Below are positions 25,793 through 33,997 of a stretch of DNA of 64,000 bases, one piece after another (the stretch's first letter is position 1; each line of letters begins with the position of its first letter). The notes beneath the pieces are model-generated. The model did no database searches and was not told where the DNA came from. It saw only the letters and a program-made list of their open reading frames with translations. The translations under genes and the position numbers were made by a program. Origin of the DNA: JAEUHQ01 sp964538915 (lineage in GTDB: Bacteria > Planctomycetota > UBA1135 > UBA2386); NCBI GenBank assembly GCA_964538915.1, contig CAZIFB010000008.1, forward strand, positions 54,804-118,803. Direction: 5' to 3'.

Positions 25793-27543
25793 AGCAGCGA
25801 CAGCGCGCGTGGTTGTGGTTCGCGGCGACGGCGATCCCGCTGCTCGCCGTGCTCGCGTGGCTGACCGCGACGCTGATCAAGGTCGATCGCGACGAGGTCA
25901 TGGCGCGCCGTCAGGCGCAGCTCCACGAACGGCTGCGGCTCGCGTTGTGGCGGATGGACAGCTGGCTGTCCCCGCAGCTCGCGCGCGAAGCACTGCGCCC
26001 GCCCGGGCACTACCGTTCGTTCGGTTCCCCGACGATGGCGTGGTCGCGCGGCTACGCGAAACTGTCGGCCGACGACGTGCTCGTGCAGTCGCCGCTGCTC
26101 GGTGTCGAGGACGCGGTGTTCGCCCTGCACTTCGAGGTCACGCCCGACGGACTCGTGCACAGTCCGCAGGTGCCGACGGGCAATCAGCGCGACGCGTGCG
26201 AGGCGAACGGCGTCGACCCGGCGATCCTGAGGCGCGCCGAAGCCCGGCTCGAGGCGCTCCGGCCCCGGCTCTCCCTTCCCGTTCTCGACGAGCGCATCGG
26301 CGGCGCCGAGCGCCTCCTGCCGATGATGGGCTGCAATCCCGTCGCGGCGACCATCGCGCCGCAGGCGCAGCAGAGCGTGGCGGAGCTCAACAACCGCCAG
26401 CGCAACTTCGTCGACAACGTCAGCCAGGGTGCCGCACCGCGCAACGCGCCCGCCGAGGTCGGGGACGCGGTCGTCGCCCCGATGGTGCCGTTCTGGCTCG
26501 AAGGGACCGAACCGCTGCTCGTCTTCGGGCGGCGCGTTCGCGACGCGAGCGGCATGCGGCTGCAGGGCGTCGTCGTCGACTGGCCCGCGCTGCAGCAGCG
26601 CCTCGTCTCGCTCGCGCACGATCTCTTCGAGTCGGGTTGCACCGAGATCGTGCGCTGCGACTCCCCGGCGACGGACGAGCAGGCTTCGATGCTGGCGACC
26701 GTTCCGGCGCGTCTGCAGGCGCACTTCCGCGACACGAGCCTGCCGACCGGGCTGCCGACGATGACGATCCTCGGTGTCACGTGGGGCGTCGTGTTGCTCG
26801 GCCTCGGCGTGCTCGCGTTCACGCTGCGCGCGGCGATCGGCTTCGGCGAACGACGCGCGCGCTTCGCGTCCGCCGTGACGCACGAGCTGCGCACACCGCT
26901 CACGACGTTCCGGATGTACAGCGAGATGCTGGCGGACGGTGTCGTGACCGATCCCGTCGCGAAGCAGGAGTACCTCGCCACGCTGCAGCGCGAGTCCGAC
27001 CGTCTGTCGCGCGTCGTCGAGAACGTGCTCGCCTGGTCGAGACTGGAGGAGGGGCGTTTCACCAGCCGCCGCGAGCGCCACGGTGTCGCGGCCCTCGTCG
27101 ACCGTGTGGTGCCGATCCTGCGGCGCCGCCTCCTCGACGCGGGCATGGTGTTGCAGGTGCGCATCTCCGACGCCGCGCACGACGTGGTGCTGGCCACCGA
27201 CGAGGACGCGATCGGGCAGATCCTGTTCAACCTCGTCGACAACGCGGCCAAGTACGGCAAGGGCACGAAGGACCTGGTCGAACTGCTCGTCGACGTGCGC
27301 GGTGGCGACGTGACGTTCGCGGTCCGCGATCACGGGCCGGGCGTCCCGGCGGGGCACCGGCGCGGCATCTTCGCTCCGTTCGACCGCGGCGACGTGCCGG
27401 TGAGCAGCAACGACGTGCCGGGGACCGGGCTGGGCCTGCCGCTCGCGCGCGGCCTCGCGCGCGACCTCGGCGGCGATCTCGTCCTCGACGAAGGCGTCCG
27501 CGACGGCGCGTGCTTCGTGCTGCGGTTCTCTCGGAGTGCGTGA
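25789..27543 (+). CDS. Membrane histidine kinase
   Basis: A 584-residue sensor kinase. One transmembrane helix near residues 8-26, a large extracytoplasmic domain (about 30-320) without recognised family, and a second helix near 325-345 (L-G-V-T-W-G-V-V-L-L-G-L) frame the sensor. The HisKA motif V-T-H-E-L-R-T-P-L-T carries the phospho-acceptor H365. The HATPase has an N-box N-L-V-D-N-A-A-K-Y, a D-H-G-P-G-V-P box and a G-T-G-L-G-L-P box. GTG 25789 overlaps the stop of the response-regulator gene. Being the last of a four-gene operon with two VWA proteins, it may sense their state or the envelope process they act in. Confidence 0.92.
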   Translation: MKQRQRAWLWFAATAIPLLAVLAWLTATLIKVDRDEVMARRQAQLHERLRLALWRMDSWLSPQLAREALRPPGHYRSFGSPTMAWSRGYAKLSADDVLVQSPLLGVEDAVFALHFEVTPDGLVHSPQVPTGNQRDACEANGVDPAILRRAEARLEALRPRLSLPVLDERIGGAERLLPMMGCNPVAATIAPQAQQSVAELNNRQRNFVDNVSQGAAPRNAPAEVGDAVVAPMVPFWLEGTEPLLVFGRRVRDASGMRLQGVVVDWPALQQRLVSLAHDLFESGCTEIVRCDSPATDEQASMLATVPARLQAHFRDTSLPTGLPTMTILGVTWGVVLLGLGVLAFTLRAAIGFGERRARFASAVTHELRTPLTTFRMYSEMLADGVVTDPVAKQEYLATLQRESDRLSRVVENVLAWSRLEEGRFTSRRERHGVAALVDRVVPILRRRLLDAGMVLQVRISDAAHDVVLATDEDAIGQILFNLVDNAAKYGKGTKDLVELLVDVRGGDVTFAVRDHGPGVPAGHRRGIFAPFDRGDVPVSSNDVPGTGLGLPLARGLARDLGGDLVLDEGVRDGACFVLRFSRSA

Positions 27544-27558
27544 GGGCGTGAGCGGCCG

Positions 27559-27846
27559 CTACCAGGTCCCGGCCGTCAGGGTGAGAGCGTTGGAACTGGT
27601 CACGGCAGAGAGTGCTCCCACGGCGTCGAGCAGTTCGTCGTTCGCTCGTACCGTCAAAGCGGAGACGGGAGTGCCATTGGGCGAGCCGGCGAGCTGTGAC
27701 CACGTACCCGAAACCGGTTCGTAGCCAACGATGCCTTGGAAGGCGATGCCGCCGGCAGAGGAGAAGGAGCCGGCGAGCACTGCGAGGGAGGGCGACGGCC
27801 CCGGCCCGTCCGGATCCCAGTTCGCGGTCGCCAGCAGCGTTCGACT
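27559..27846 (-). pseudogene. Fragment of a secreted propeller-type protein
   Basis: On the minus strand about 95 codons can be read as R-T-L-L-A-T-A-N-W-D-P-D-G-P-G-P, then V-L-A-G-S-F-S-S-A-G-G, then V-G-Y-E-P-V-S-G-T-W-S-Q-L, ending in T-L-T-A-G-T-W and a stop at 27559. The G-S-F-S-S-A-G-G repeat is the same one found many times in the propeller protein encoded at 55163-56707. The fragment has no start or signal peptide of its own and abuts the M28 peptidase stop at 27847, so it is best read as a remnant of such a gene. The first in-frame start (GTG 27780) would give a 73-residue peptide, unlikely to be functional. Confidence 0.55.
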
Positions 27847-29463
27847 TCAGCGCGCCTTCTCGAACTCGTCGCCCGGCGTCCAGCGCGGCGGCTCGGCGGC
27901 GTTCGCGGTGCGCACGAGGCACTCGAGCAGGAGGCGCAGGTCGTCGACGGCGCCTTCGAAGTTCCACCACGCGGCGAACTCGTCGCTCGGCTGGTGGTAG
28001 TGCACCGTCGTGTAGCTCGCCTTCATGCGGCGCCGGTCCTCGGGGCGGTCGAGGAAGTCCTTGCCCGCCTTGAAGTACGCCGCCGGCACGCCGATGCGCG
28101 CGAAGTTGAAGTGGTCGCTTCGATAGAAGAGGCCGAGGTCTGGCTGGCTGTCGGGTTCGATGCGGCGGCCCTGGGCGCGGGCGATGTCCTCGGCGAGCGC
28201 GGTGAGACTGTTCTTGCCGTAGCCGATGAACTCGATGTCGTTCGTGCTGCCCCAGATGTTCAGCCCGTCGACGTTGAAGTTCGCGACGATGCGCTGGCGC
28301 GGCACGGTCGGGTTCTCGCAGAAGAACTGCGAGCCGAGCAGTCCCGACTCCTCGGCGGTCACGGCGACGAACAGGATGCTGCGCCGCGGCGCCCGCGGCA
28401 TCTCGCCGATCGCGCGCGCGAGCGCGAGCATGCCTGCGCAGCCCGAAGCGTTGTCGGCGGCGCCGTTGTAGATCGTGTCGGGCTTGTCGCCGCGCGGCTT
28501 GCCGACGCCGAGGTGGTCGAAGTGCGCGGTGACCACGACGTGCTCCTGTTCGAGCGCGGGATCGCTGCCGGGCAGCACGCCGACGACATTGCCCGACTCG
28601 AGTGGACGCACGACGTTCGTGATCGCGAGGTCGACGGTCACGCCGAGCGGCACGGGCGGCTGGTTGCCCTTCTCGGCGTTCGCGCGGAGTGCGTCGAGTT
28701 CATGGCCGCCGAGCGAGCACAGCTTCTTCGCAGCCTCTTCGGTGCACCACGAGCGGATGCCGAGGGTCGGCACGCCGTCGCGGAACGGCAGCCAGAAGTT
28801 CTCGCGACCGTGATTCGCCTGCACGACCTGCCAGGGGTAGCCGGCCGACTCGTTCGTGTGGATCACGATGGCGCCGAGGGCACCGCGCCGCGCGGCCTCT
28901 TCGTACTTGTAGCTCCAGCGACCGTAGTAGAGCCGCGTCTTGCCCGCGAACTTCGCGGCATCGTCGGCCGGGTCGTTGTTCATCACGAGCAGCACCTTGC
29001 CCTTCAGGTCGACGGTGCCGAAGTCGTCCCACTGCTGCTCGGGCGCGGTGATGCCGTAACCGACGAACACCAGCTCGGCAGCGCGCCATTCGGCTTCGGC
29101 GGCGGCGCTGCCCGCGACGGCCGTGAAGAAGTCCGGCGCTGCGAAGGAGGCGCTGCCGCTCCTCCCATTCGCCGACAGCGACCGGGTCACCGTCGAGGTG
29201 ATGCCGAGGATCGGTACCGGCTGCATCCACGAGCCGTTCTCGGCTGCGGGGCGCAGTCCGCTCGCCTGCATCTGCCGCGCAATGTAGGTGCGTGCGAGGG
29301 CGTCGCCGCGGGTTCCGGGGCCGCGGCCCTCGAGCAGGTCGTCGGCGAGGAAACGGACGTGCGCCTCGAGCACGCACTTCGTGATCGCGCGTCCGGCCGA
29401 GTCGGTGTCGACCGTCGCGCACGCGGTGGCAGCGGCCGCCATCAGGAGGAAGGAGGTTCTCAT
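27847..29463 (-). CDS. Secreted M28-family metallopeptidase with PA-domain insert
   Basis: A 538-residue protein. The N-terminus is a lipoprotein-like signal (A-A-A-T-A-C-A-T, cysteine near residue 15). A PA-type domain lies at about 130-290, and the M28 zinc aminopeptidase core follows: T-A-H-F-D-H-L-G (first zinc His), G-A-A-D-N-A-S-G (bridging Asp), T-A-E-E-S-G-L-L-G-S (catalytic Glu and metal Glu), N-V-D-G-L (Asp), and the last His in Y-H-Q-P-S-D-E. Complete metal and catalytic set, so active enzyme is expected. It cleaves N-terminal residues outside the cytoplasm. The ATG overlaps the stop of the Clp-N/peptidase E gene upstream, forming a peptide-breakdown pair. Confidence 0.92.
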   Translation of the reverse strand: MRTSFLLMAAAATACATVDTDSAGRAITKCVLEAHVRFLADDLLEGRGPGTRGDALARTYIARQMQASGLRPAAENGSWMQPVPILGITSTVTRSLSANGRSGSASFAAPDFFTAVAGSAAAEAEWRAAELVFVGYGITAPEQQWDDFGTVDLKGKVLLVMNNDPADDAAKFAGKTRLYYGRWSYKYEEAARRGALGAIVIHTNESAGYPWQVVQANHGRENFWLPFRDGVPTLGIRSWCTEEAAKKLCSLGGHELDALRANAEKGNQPPVPLGVTVDLAITNVVRPLESGNVVGVLPGSDPALEQEHVVVTAHFDHLGVGKPRGDKPDTIYNGAADNASGCAGMLALARAIGEMPRAPRRSILFVAVTAEESGLLGSQFFCENPTVPRQRIVANFNVDGLNIWGSTNDIEFIGYGKNSLTALAEDIARAQGRRIEPDSQPDLGLFYRSDHFNFARIGVPAAYFKAGKDFLDRPEDRRRMKASYTTVHYHQPSDEFAAWWNFEGAVDDLRLLLECLVRTANAAEPPRWTPGDEFEKAR

Positions 29464-30614
29464 CGGGTGGTCTTGGACAGGAACGACAGATCGCTCGGGG
29501 GCGTGAACTCCTCGGGCGTCACTCCACGGCGGAACAGGCGCGCGCGCGTCGTGCCGCGCAGTTCAATGCGTTCGCCGGTGACGCGCAGCATGCAACCCTC
29601 GCGCAGCCCGAGCACGGGCACGGTGTGCTCTTCGTGGAACTGTCGGATGCGCTCTTCGCGCGTCTCGCCCATGTGCGTGCTCGACGGGTCGGTGTCGAGG
29701 TAGTGCGGGTCGATCTGGAACGGCACGAGCTGCAGCGCGGTGAACGACGGCGGCTGCACGATCGGCATGTCGTTCGTCGTGCGGATCGACAGCGTCGCGA
29801 CGTTCGTGCCGGCGCTGCTGCCGATGTAGGGCATTCCGCTCAGGGCGCGGCGCTGGATCGCCTGCAACAGCTGGTAGTGGTACAGGGCCGACAGCAGGCG
29901 GAACGTGTTGCCGCCGCCGACGAACACCGCGTCGACCTCGTCGACGACCGCCGGCGCGTGCTTGTGCAGGTGCGTCGAGATCAGGTCGTGGCCCATCGCG
30001 GCGAACGCGGCGCGCGCCTTGTCGAAGTACGCGTCGTGGTCGTGCAGCGCGTACGGCACGAACAGCACCTTCTTTCGCGCCCCGAGCATGTCGCGGATCT
30101 CGGCGGCGCAGTGACCCAGGTAGGTGCCGCCGTGCATCGTCGAATTGCTGACGAGCAACGCGCTCACTCTGCTGCGATCGTCGTCGGGCACGCTCGCCAC
30201 GAGGGCGTTGCGAACGGCGTCGACGCCGAGGCCGAAGCTCGTGAGCACGTTCGCCCCGACGCTCGTGCCTTCACGCACGATCCCGAACAAGACGTGCTGG
30301 CTGCCGATGAACGAGTGGCCGGCGAGATGAGCGCCCTCGAGCGAGAGCTCGAGCACACGCTTCGCTTCGGGCGTGAACGGCAGCTGCGACTGCGCGGTGC
30401 CCGGCCCTCGCACGAGGACCTGGTCGAGAGCGAAGCGCAGCGCGAAGTCGTCGATGCCCGCGCGGGTCAGGATCGCCACGCCAGAGCAGGCGGGCGCGTC
30501 GAGCATCCCGAGCAGCAGGTGCTCGGGAGCGATCGCGTCGTGACCGTGGGCGATGGCGGCGCGGCGCGCCATCGACATCGTTTTCTTGGCGTGGTCGGAG
30601 AAGCGATCGAACAT
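29460..30614 (-). CDS. Clp N-domain fused to peptidase E (alpha-aspartyl dipeptidase, S51)
   Basis: A 384-residue fusion. Residues 1-145 are a double Clp N (Clp R) repeat as found at the N-terminus of ClpA/ClpC, with R-R-A-A-I-A-H-G-H-D-A-I-A-P-E-H-L-L-L-G and a second copy at A-H-L-A-G-H-S-F-I-G-S-Q-H-V-L-F-G; no AAA domains follow. Residues 150-384 are peptidase E: N-S-T-M-H-G-G-T-Y-L-G-H, F-V-G-G-G-N-T-F-R-L, nucleophile S267 in G-S-S-A-G-T-N, D282 in T-T-N-D-M-P-I-V and H304 in D-P-H-Y-L-D. The 15- and 22-residue spacings equal those of the canonical S120/D135/H157 triad. The enzyme hydrolyses Asp-X dipeptides in the cytoplasm. Coupled to the M28 peptidase downstream by an ATGA overlap. 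Confidence 0.92.
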   Translation of the reverse strand: MFDRFSDHAKKTMSMARRAAIAHGHDAIAPEHLLLGMLDAPACSGVAILTRAGIDDFALRFALDQVLVRGPGTAQSQLPFTPEAKRVLELSLEGAHLAGHSFIGSQHVLFGIVREGTSVGANVLTSFGLGVDAVRNALVASVPDDDRSRVSALLVSNSTMHGGTYLGHCAAEIRDMLGARKKVLFVPYALHDHDAYFDKARAAFAAMGHDLISTHLHKHAPAVVDEVDAVFVGGGNTFRLLSALYHYQLLQAIQRRALSGMPYIGSSAGTNVATLSIRTTNDMPIVQPPSFTALQLVPFQIDPHYLDTDPSSTHMGETREERIRQFHEEHTVPVLGLREGCMLRVTGERIELRGTTRARLFRRGVTPEEFTPPSDLSFLSKTTR

Positions 30615-30616
30615 CC

Positions 30617-30665
30617 GGGGGCTCCTGATCGGCCGCGCAGCATACGCGGCCGATCCGCGAGCCCG
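30617..30665 (-). terminator. Strong intergenic hairpin
   Basis: A perfect 11-base stem (30627-30637 with 30645-30655) around the 7-base loop CAGCATA, extended outward by a second paired block GGGCTC/GAGCCC. It lies between the stop of the leftward EF-hand-like membrane gene and the start of the leftward Clp-N/peptidase E gene. There is no U-tract, so it may be a factor-aided terminator or an mRNA-processing or stabilising hairpin. Confidence 0.65.
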
Positions 30666-30669
30666 GCGA

Positions 30670-33063
30670 TCACTTGTCGGTCACGGTGATCGTGATCGAG
30701 TTGCCGGCGACGACGTCGCTCACCATGAACTTGGCGCCGACCTTCGCGTCGGCGGGCAGCTTCAGGGCCGCGGTCTTCGTCGCGGCGTCGACGGGCAGCG
30801 CGCTGACCGCGCCGGCTTCGTCCGCGAGCACCAGCTGCGTCGCACCTGACGCGACGACGAACTGGATCGTGTCGCCGGCCTTGCCGGTCGACGCGTCGCC
30901 CGCCGTCTTCAGCGCGGTCTCCTTGTGGTGCGCCGGGATGTGGTCCGGGAACAGCTTGTGCGCGACGTTCGTGCGGTAGAGCGCCCAGCAGACGGCAGCG
31001 AGCACGAAGAGCGTGAACAGGAGCCGCGGCCACGGGCTCTTCTTCGGCGCGTACGGGTCGACCAGCGAACGCTCCGAGCCGGCCGGGATGCGCGGCAGTT
31101 CGGTCAGGGATCCGCCGAGCGGGATGTTCACGCGCGTCAGCGTGTTCACCGCCCAGCCGTTCGCGTCGAGGATCGGGCCGAGGTTGCGCTGCCGCAGCTT
31201 CAGCCACGCGATGAACATCGACGGCCCGGAGATCGCGAGCACGATGCCGATGATGCCGAGGGGGATCCACACGCCGAGGTCGAGGAAACCGGTCAGCAGC
31301 GCGGTGAACACGCCGGCGATGCCGGACACGGCGACGCCCAACGCGGCGATCGTGCCCACGTCGAACTTCGGCTTCGGCGGCGCCGCGCCGGTCTTGGCGG
31401 CGTCACCTGCGGCCGCGGCTCCCGCGGCGAGCTTCGCGTTCGCGGCCGAATCGGCCTCGGCGGCCTTCTTCGCGATCGCCTCCTGGATGCCGCGCAGCAC
31501 CTTCTTGTACGGCGACCAGAACGCCTGCCGGATGCTGATCGGGTTGCTGACGATCTTGGTGATCGTCGCATCCCAGTCGCGACCCTTGCGGTCGTAGAAG
31601 ATGCCGTTCCTGCCTTCGAACAGGTTGTCGCTGTCGCCCGCGGTGAACGCGCAGGCCACGCTCATCTTCTCGCCGCCCGGACGCGTGCAGTCGACGTACG
31701 CGAGGAACGCGTTCGACATCGGCGCCATCTTGCCGTGCTTGCCGGCGTCCTGGACGTGGAAGCACATGTCGCATGCGCGGCCGTCCAGGTAGAGCGTCCC
31801 GGCCTGGAAGATCGCGCCGCGGCGAGCATAGAAGTCCGTGAACGCGACGTAGTTGTTCAGCAGCTTGTGCAGGTCGCGGTGCAGGTAGGTGAGCTTCTCG
31901 ACCCGCCCCATGGCCTCGACGTCGCCGGCGACCGCCTTGTCCTCGTCGATTGCCTTCTGCAGGGCGGCCTTCGTGCCGCCGGCGAGGATCTCGCGCACGC
32001 GCGCCTTGCCGAGCTTCTCGACGGCGCCGCCTGCCTTCTTGCCGAGCCAGGCGCCGTACGCGTCGAGCTTCGCGCAGAGTCCAGTCCAGTCCGCTTCGGT
32101 GAGCGAGTCCTTGTCCTTGCAGCACGCCGCCTTGAAGGCGCCGATCGCGCCCGACCACGCCGGGTTCACGCCCTTCGTCAGAGCGAGCGGCTTGTTGGCC
32201 TCGACGAGCGTCAGCGGGAAGTGCGCGACTTCGTCGGCGGTGATCGTCAGGTCCTTCGCCGCGGCGGCGATGTAGGCGTCCTGTTCACGGTTGACCGCGG
32301 CGAGAGCTCGCGGGTCGAACGCGGCGAGCCGGCAGCGGCCGAAGTAGTCGTCGATCTTGCCGCGCACCGCGCTGAACGCGGCGTACGCGGCGGCGGTGCC
32401 GTCGCCGAACGGCGCCACGGCCTTGTCCGTTTCGCCCGTCTTCTGCCATGCGTCGAAGTCGGTGCACGCGGCGAAGAACGCATCGAGCTGCGCCTGGTCG
32501 AAGCCCGGCTTGCCGGAGCGATCGGCGGCGCCGCCCATGCAGGCGACGATGTCGGCGGCGACCGCAGCGGCCTTCGCGTCCTCGATCGAGTCGGGAGGGA
32601 CGATGCCGTCGCCGTTCTTCTTCGCCTTCGCGAAGACGTCGGCGGTCTTGGTCGCGTCCGCGGTCGTGATGACCGCGGCTTCCTTGCCGAGGCTCTTCAG
32701 GATGTGCGTCGCCGACGCGAGCAACGCTTTGCCTTCGGCGGTGTCCTTGCGCAGGTTCGCGAGAGCGACGCCGTCTTCGCCTTTCACCAGCGAGTCGGCG
32801 TTCTGCAGCACGTCGCGCAGCCACTTCACCGCTGCCATGATCTCGGGCGGCCGCACGTGCGCATCGTTGTCCGTGTCGAGCAGTTGCAGTGAGCGCGAGT
32901 CGATCTCGAGTCCTTTGACCGGACAGCTCAGCGCGACCCAGAGCTTCTGGTCGAGCTGGTCGAGATTCAGGATGTCCGCGCCCTTGTCGAGGCGGACCTG
33001 GTCGACACCGCCGGCGCGGTAGAACGACCAACGGTGGGAGGCTTTCTGGGCTGGTTGGGCCAT
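30670..33063 (-). CDS. Large membrane protein with EF-hand-like N-terminus, function unknown
   Basis: A 797-residue protein. Near residue 65 a single EF-hand-like loop D-T-D-N-D-A-H-V-R-P-P-E-I follows an L-D-Q-L helix, and a second D-x-N-G-D-G-like loop (K-K-N-G-D-G-I-V) occurs near 155. The first 550 residues are otherwise helical and soluble. About four hydrophobic helices lie in 575-720 (for example G-I-A-G-V-F-T-A-L-L-T-G-F-L and W-I-P-L-G-I-I-G-I-V-L-A-I), and a small beta-rich extracytoplasmic domain of about 90 residues ends the protein. Cys pairs occur in R-A-C-D-M-C-F-H. No known family is recognised with confidence. The start ATG gives the soluble domain directly. Confidence 0.65.
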   Translation of the reverse strand: MAQPAQKASHRWSFYRAGGVDQVRLDKGADILNLDQLDQKLWVALSCPVKGLEIDSRSLQLLDTDNDAHVRPPEIMAAVKWLRDVLQNADSLVKGEDGVALANLRKDTAEGKALLASATHILKSLGKEAAVITTADATKTADVFAKAKKNGDGIVPPDSIEDAKAAAVAADIVACMGGAADRSGKPGFDQAQLDAFFAACTDFDAWQKTGETDKAVAPFGDGTAAAYAAFSAVRGKIDDYFGRCRLAAFDPRALAAVNREQDAYIAAAAKDLTITADEVAHFPLTLVEANKPLALTKGVNPAWSGAIGAFKAACCKDKDSLTEADWTGLCAKLDAYGAWLGKKAGGAVEKLGKARVREILAGGTKAALQKAIDEDKAVAGDVEAMGRVEKLTYLHRDLHKLLNNYVAFTDFYARRGAIFQAGTLYLDGRACDMCFHVQDAGKHGKMAPMSNAFLAYVDCTRPGGEKMSVACAFTAGDSDNLFEGRNGIFYDRKGRDWDATITKIVSNPISIRQAFWSPYKKVLRGIQEAIAKKAAEADSAANAKLAAGAAAAGDAAKTGAAPPKPKFDVGTIAALGVAVSGIAGVFTALLTGFLDLGVWIPLGIIGIVLAISGPSMFIAWLKLRQRNLGPILDANGWAVNTLTRVNIPLGGSLTELPRIPAGSERSLVDPYAPKKSPWPRLLFTLFVLAAVCWALYRTNVAHKLFPDHIPAHHKETALKTAGDASTGKAGDTIQFVVASGATQLVLADEAGAVSALPVDAATKTAALKLPADAKVGAKFMVSDVVAGNSITITVTDK

Positions 33064-33088
33064 GGCGAGACCGAGGGAGGTGAGGTGT

Positions 33089-33108
33089 GCCCCCCGAAAT
33101 GGGGGGGC
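33089..33108. other. G/C palindrome in a divergent promoter region
   Basis: GCCCCCC and GGGGGGC form a 7-base inverted repeat around GAAAT, 26 bases upstream of the leftward membrane-protein start and 68 bases before the sigma-factor start. It sits in the shared divergent intergenic region, where it could be an operator or a leader hairpin. Confidence 0.4.
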
Positions 33109-33175
33109 GGAGAGTTTGGCGACTGCCTTGCGGCGGTCAAGGCGATGGCGTTTGCCTGCGCTGCGTGTCGTCGCG

Positions 33176-33967
33176 ATGGACGATCGGCGCGATGCCCGTC
33201 AAGATGGCTGCGTGGCTGCCGATGGATCCGACCGCGCCGTAGGCTTCCTCCCGACCCGTTGGTCCCTCGTGGCGCGCGCTGTGGGCGTCGATCGCGCCGT
33301 CGCATCCCGTGCGCTCGGCGAGTTGTGCGAGATCTACTGGGTGCCGCTGTATGCGTGGCTGCGGCGCACCGGTCGGCCGCACCCGGACGCGCTGGATCTC
33401 GTGCAGTCCTTCTGCGCCGAACTGCTCGAACACGGTGGCCTCGACGGCGCCGACGCCGACAGGGGCAGCTTTCGTGCGTACCTGCTGGGGGCGCTGCGTC
33501 ATTTCGTCGCGAACGAAACCCGCCGCGAGCGCGCGGAGAAGCGCGGCGGCGATCGGATCGCGCGGTCCCTGGACGGTCTCGACGCGGTGAACGACACGAT
33601 CGCCGCGAACGAGCGCACGCCGGAGGAGGAGTTCGAGCGCAGCTGGGCCCAGGCGCTGCTCGACCGGGCGACCAGCCGTCTGCGCGACGAGTACGCGGCG
33701 AGGAGCCGGCTCGACCTGCTCGACGCGTTGCAGCCGGCGCTGCTCGCCGACGCCTCGATCGAATCGCACGCGACGACGGCCGCGCGGCTCGGCACGAGCG
33801 AGGGCGCCATCAAAGTCGCGCTGCATCGCATGCGCGGCCGACTGCGCGAACTCATCCGCGAGGAGGTGCTCCACACCTTGGACGACCCGGCGCGCGTCGA
33901 CGACGAGATCCGGAGCCTGATGACGGCGTTCGCCGCGTCTGGATCGACCGCAAGGCGCGCGCTGTAA
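33176..33967 (+). CDS. ECF-type sigma factor (kinase-linked group)
   Basis: A 263-residue extracytoplasmic-function-like sigma factor. Region 2 is recognisable as L-C-E-I-Y-W-V-P-L-Y-A-W-L-R-R, then D-L-V-Q-S-F-C-A-E-L-L and F-R-A-Y-L-L-G-A-L-R-H-F-V-A-N-E. Region 4 is the helix-turn-helix at about 205-240 (T-A-A-R-L-G-T-S-E-G-A-I-K-V-A-L-H-R-M-R-G-R-L). ATG 33176 is chosen over an earlier in-frame ATG since the conserved region begins about 30 residues on. A Ser/Thr kinase gene starts 30 bases after its stop; this ECF-kinase pairing without a classical anti-sigma factor is widespread in planctomycetes, and phosphorylation of the sigma factor or an associated protein is the usual hypothesis. 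Confidence 0.9.
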   Translation: MDDRRDARQDGCVAADGSDRAVGFLPTRWSLVARAVGVDRAVASRALGELCEIYWVPLYAWLRRTGRPHPDALDLVQSFCAELLEHGGLDGADADRGSFRAYLLGALRHFVANETRRERAEKRGGDRIARSLDGLDAVNDTIAANERTPEEEFERSWAQALLDRATSRLRDEYAARSRLDLLDALQPALLADASIESHATTAARLGTSEGAIKVALHRMRGRLRELIREEVLHTLDDPARVDDEIRSLMTAFAASGSTARRAL

Positions 33968-33997
33968 CCTTCCGCGCGCCCTGGTTCATCGTCGTCC

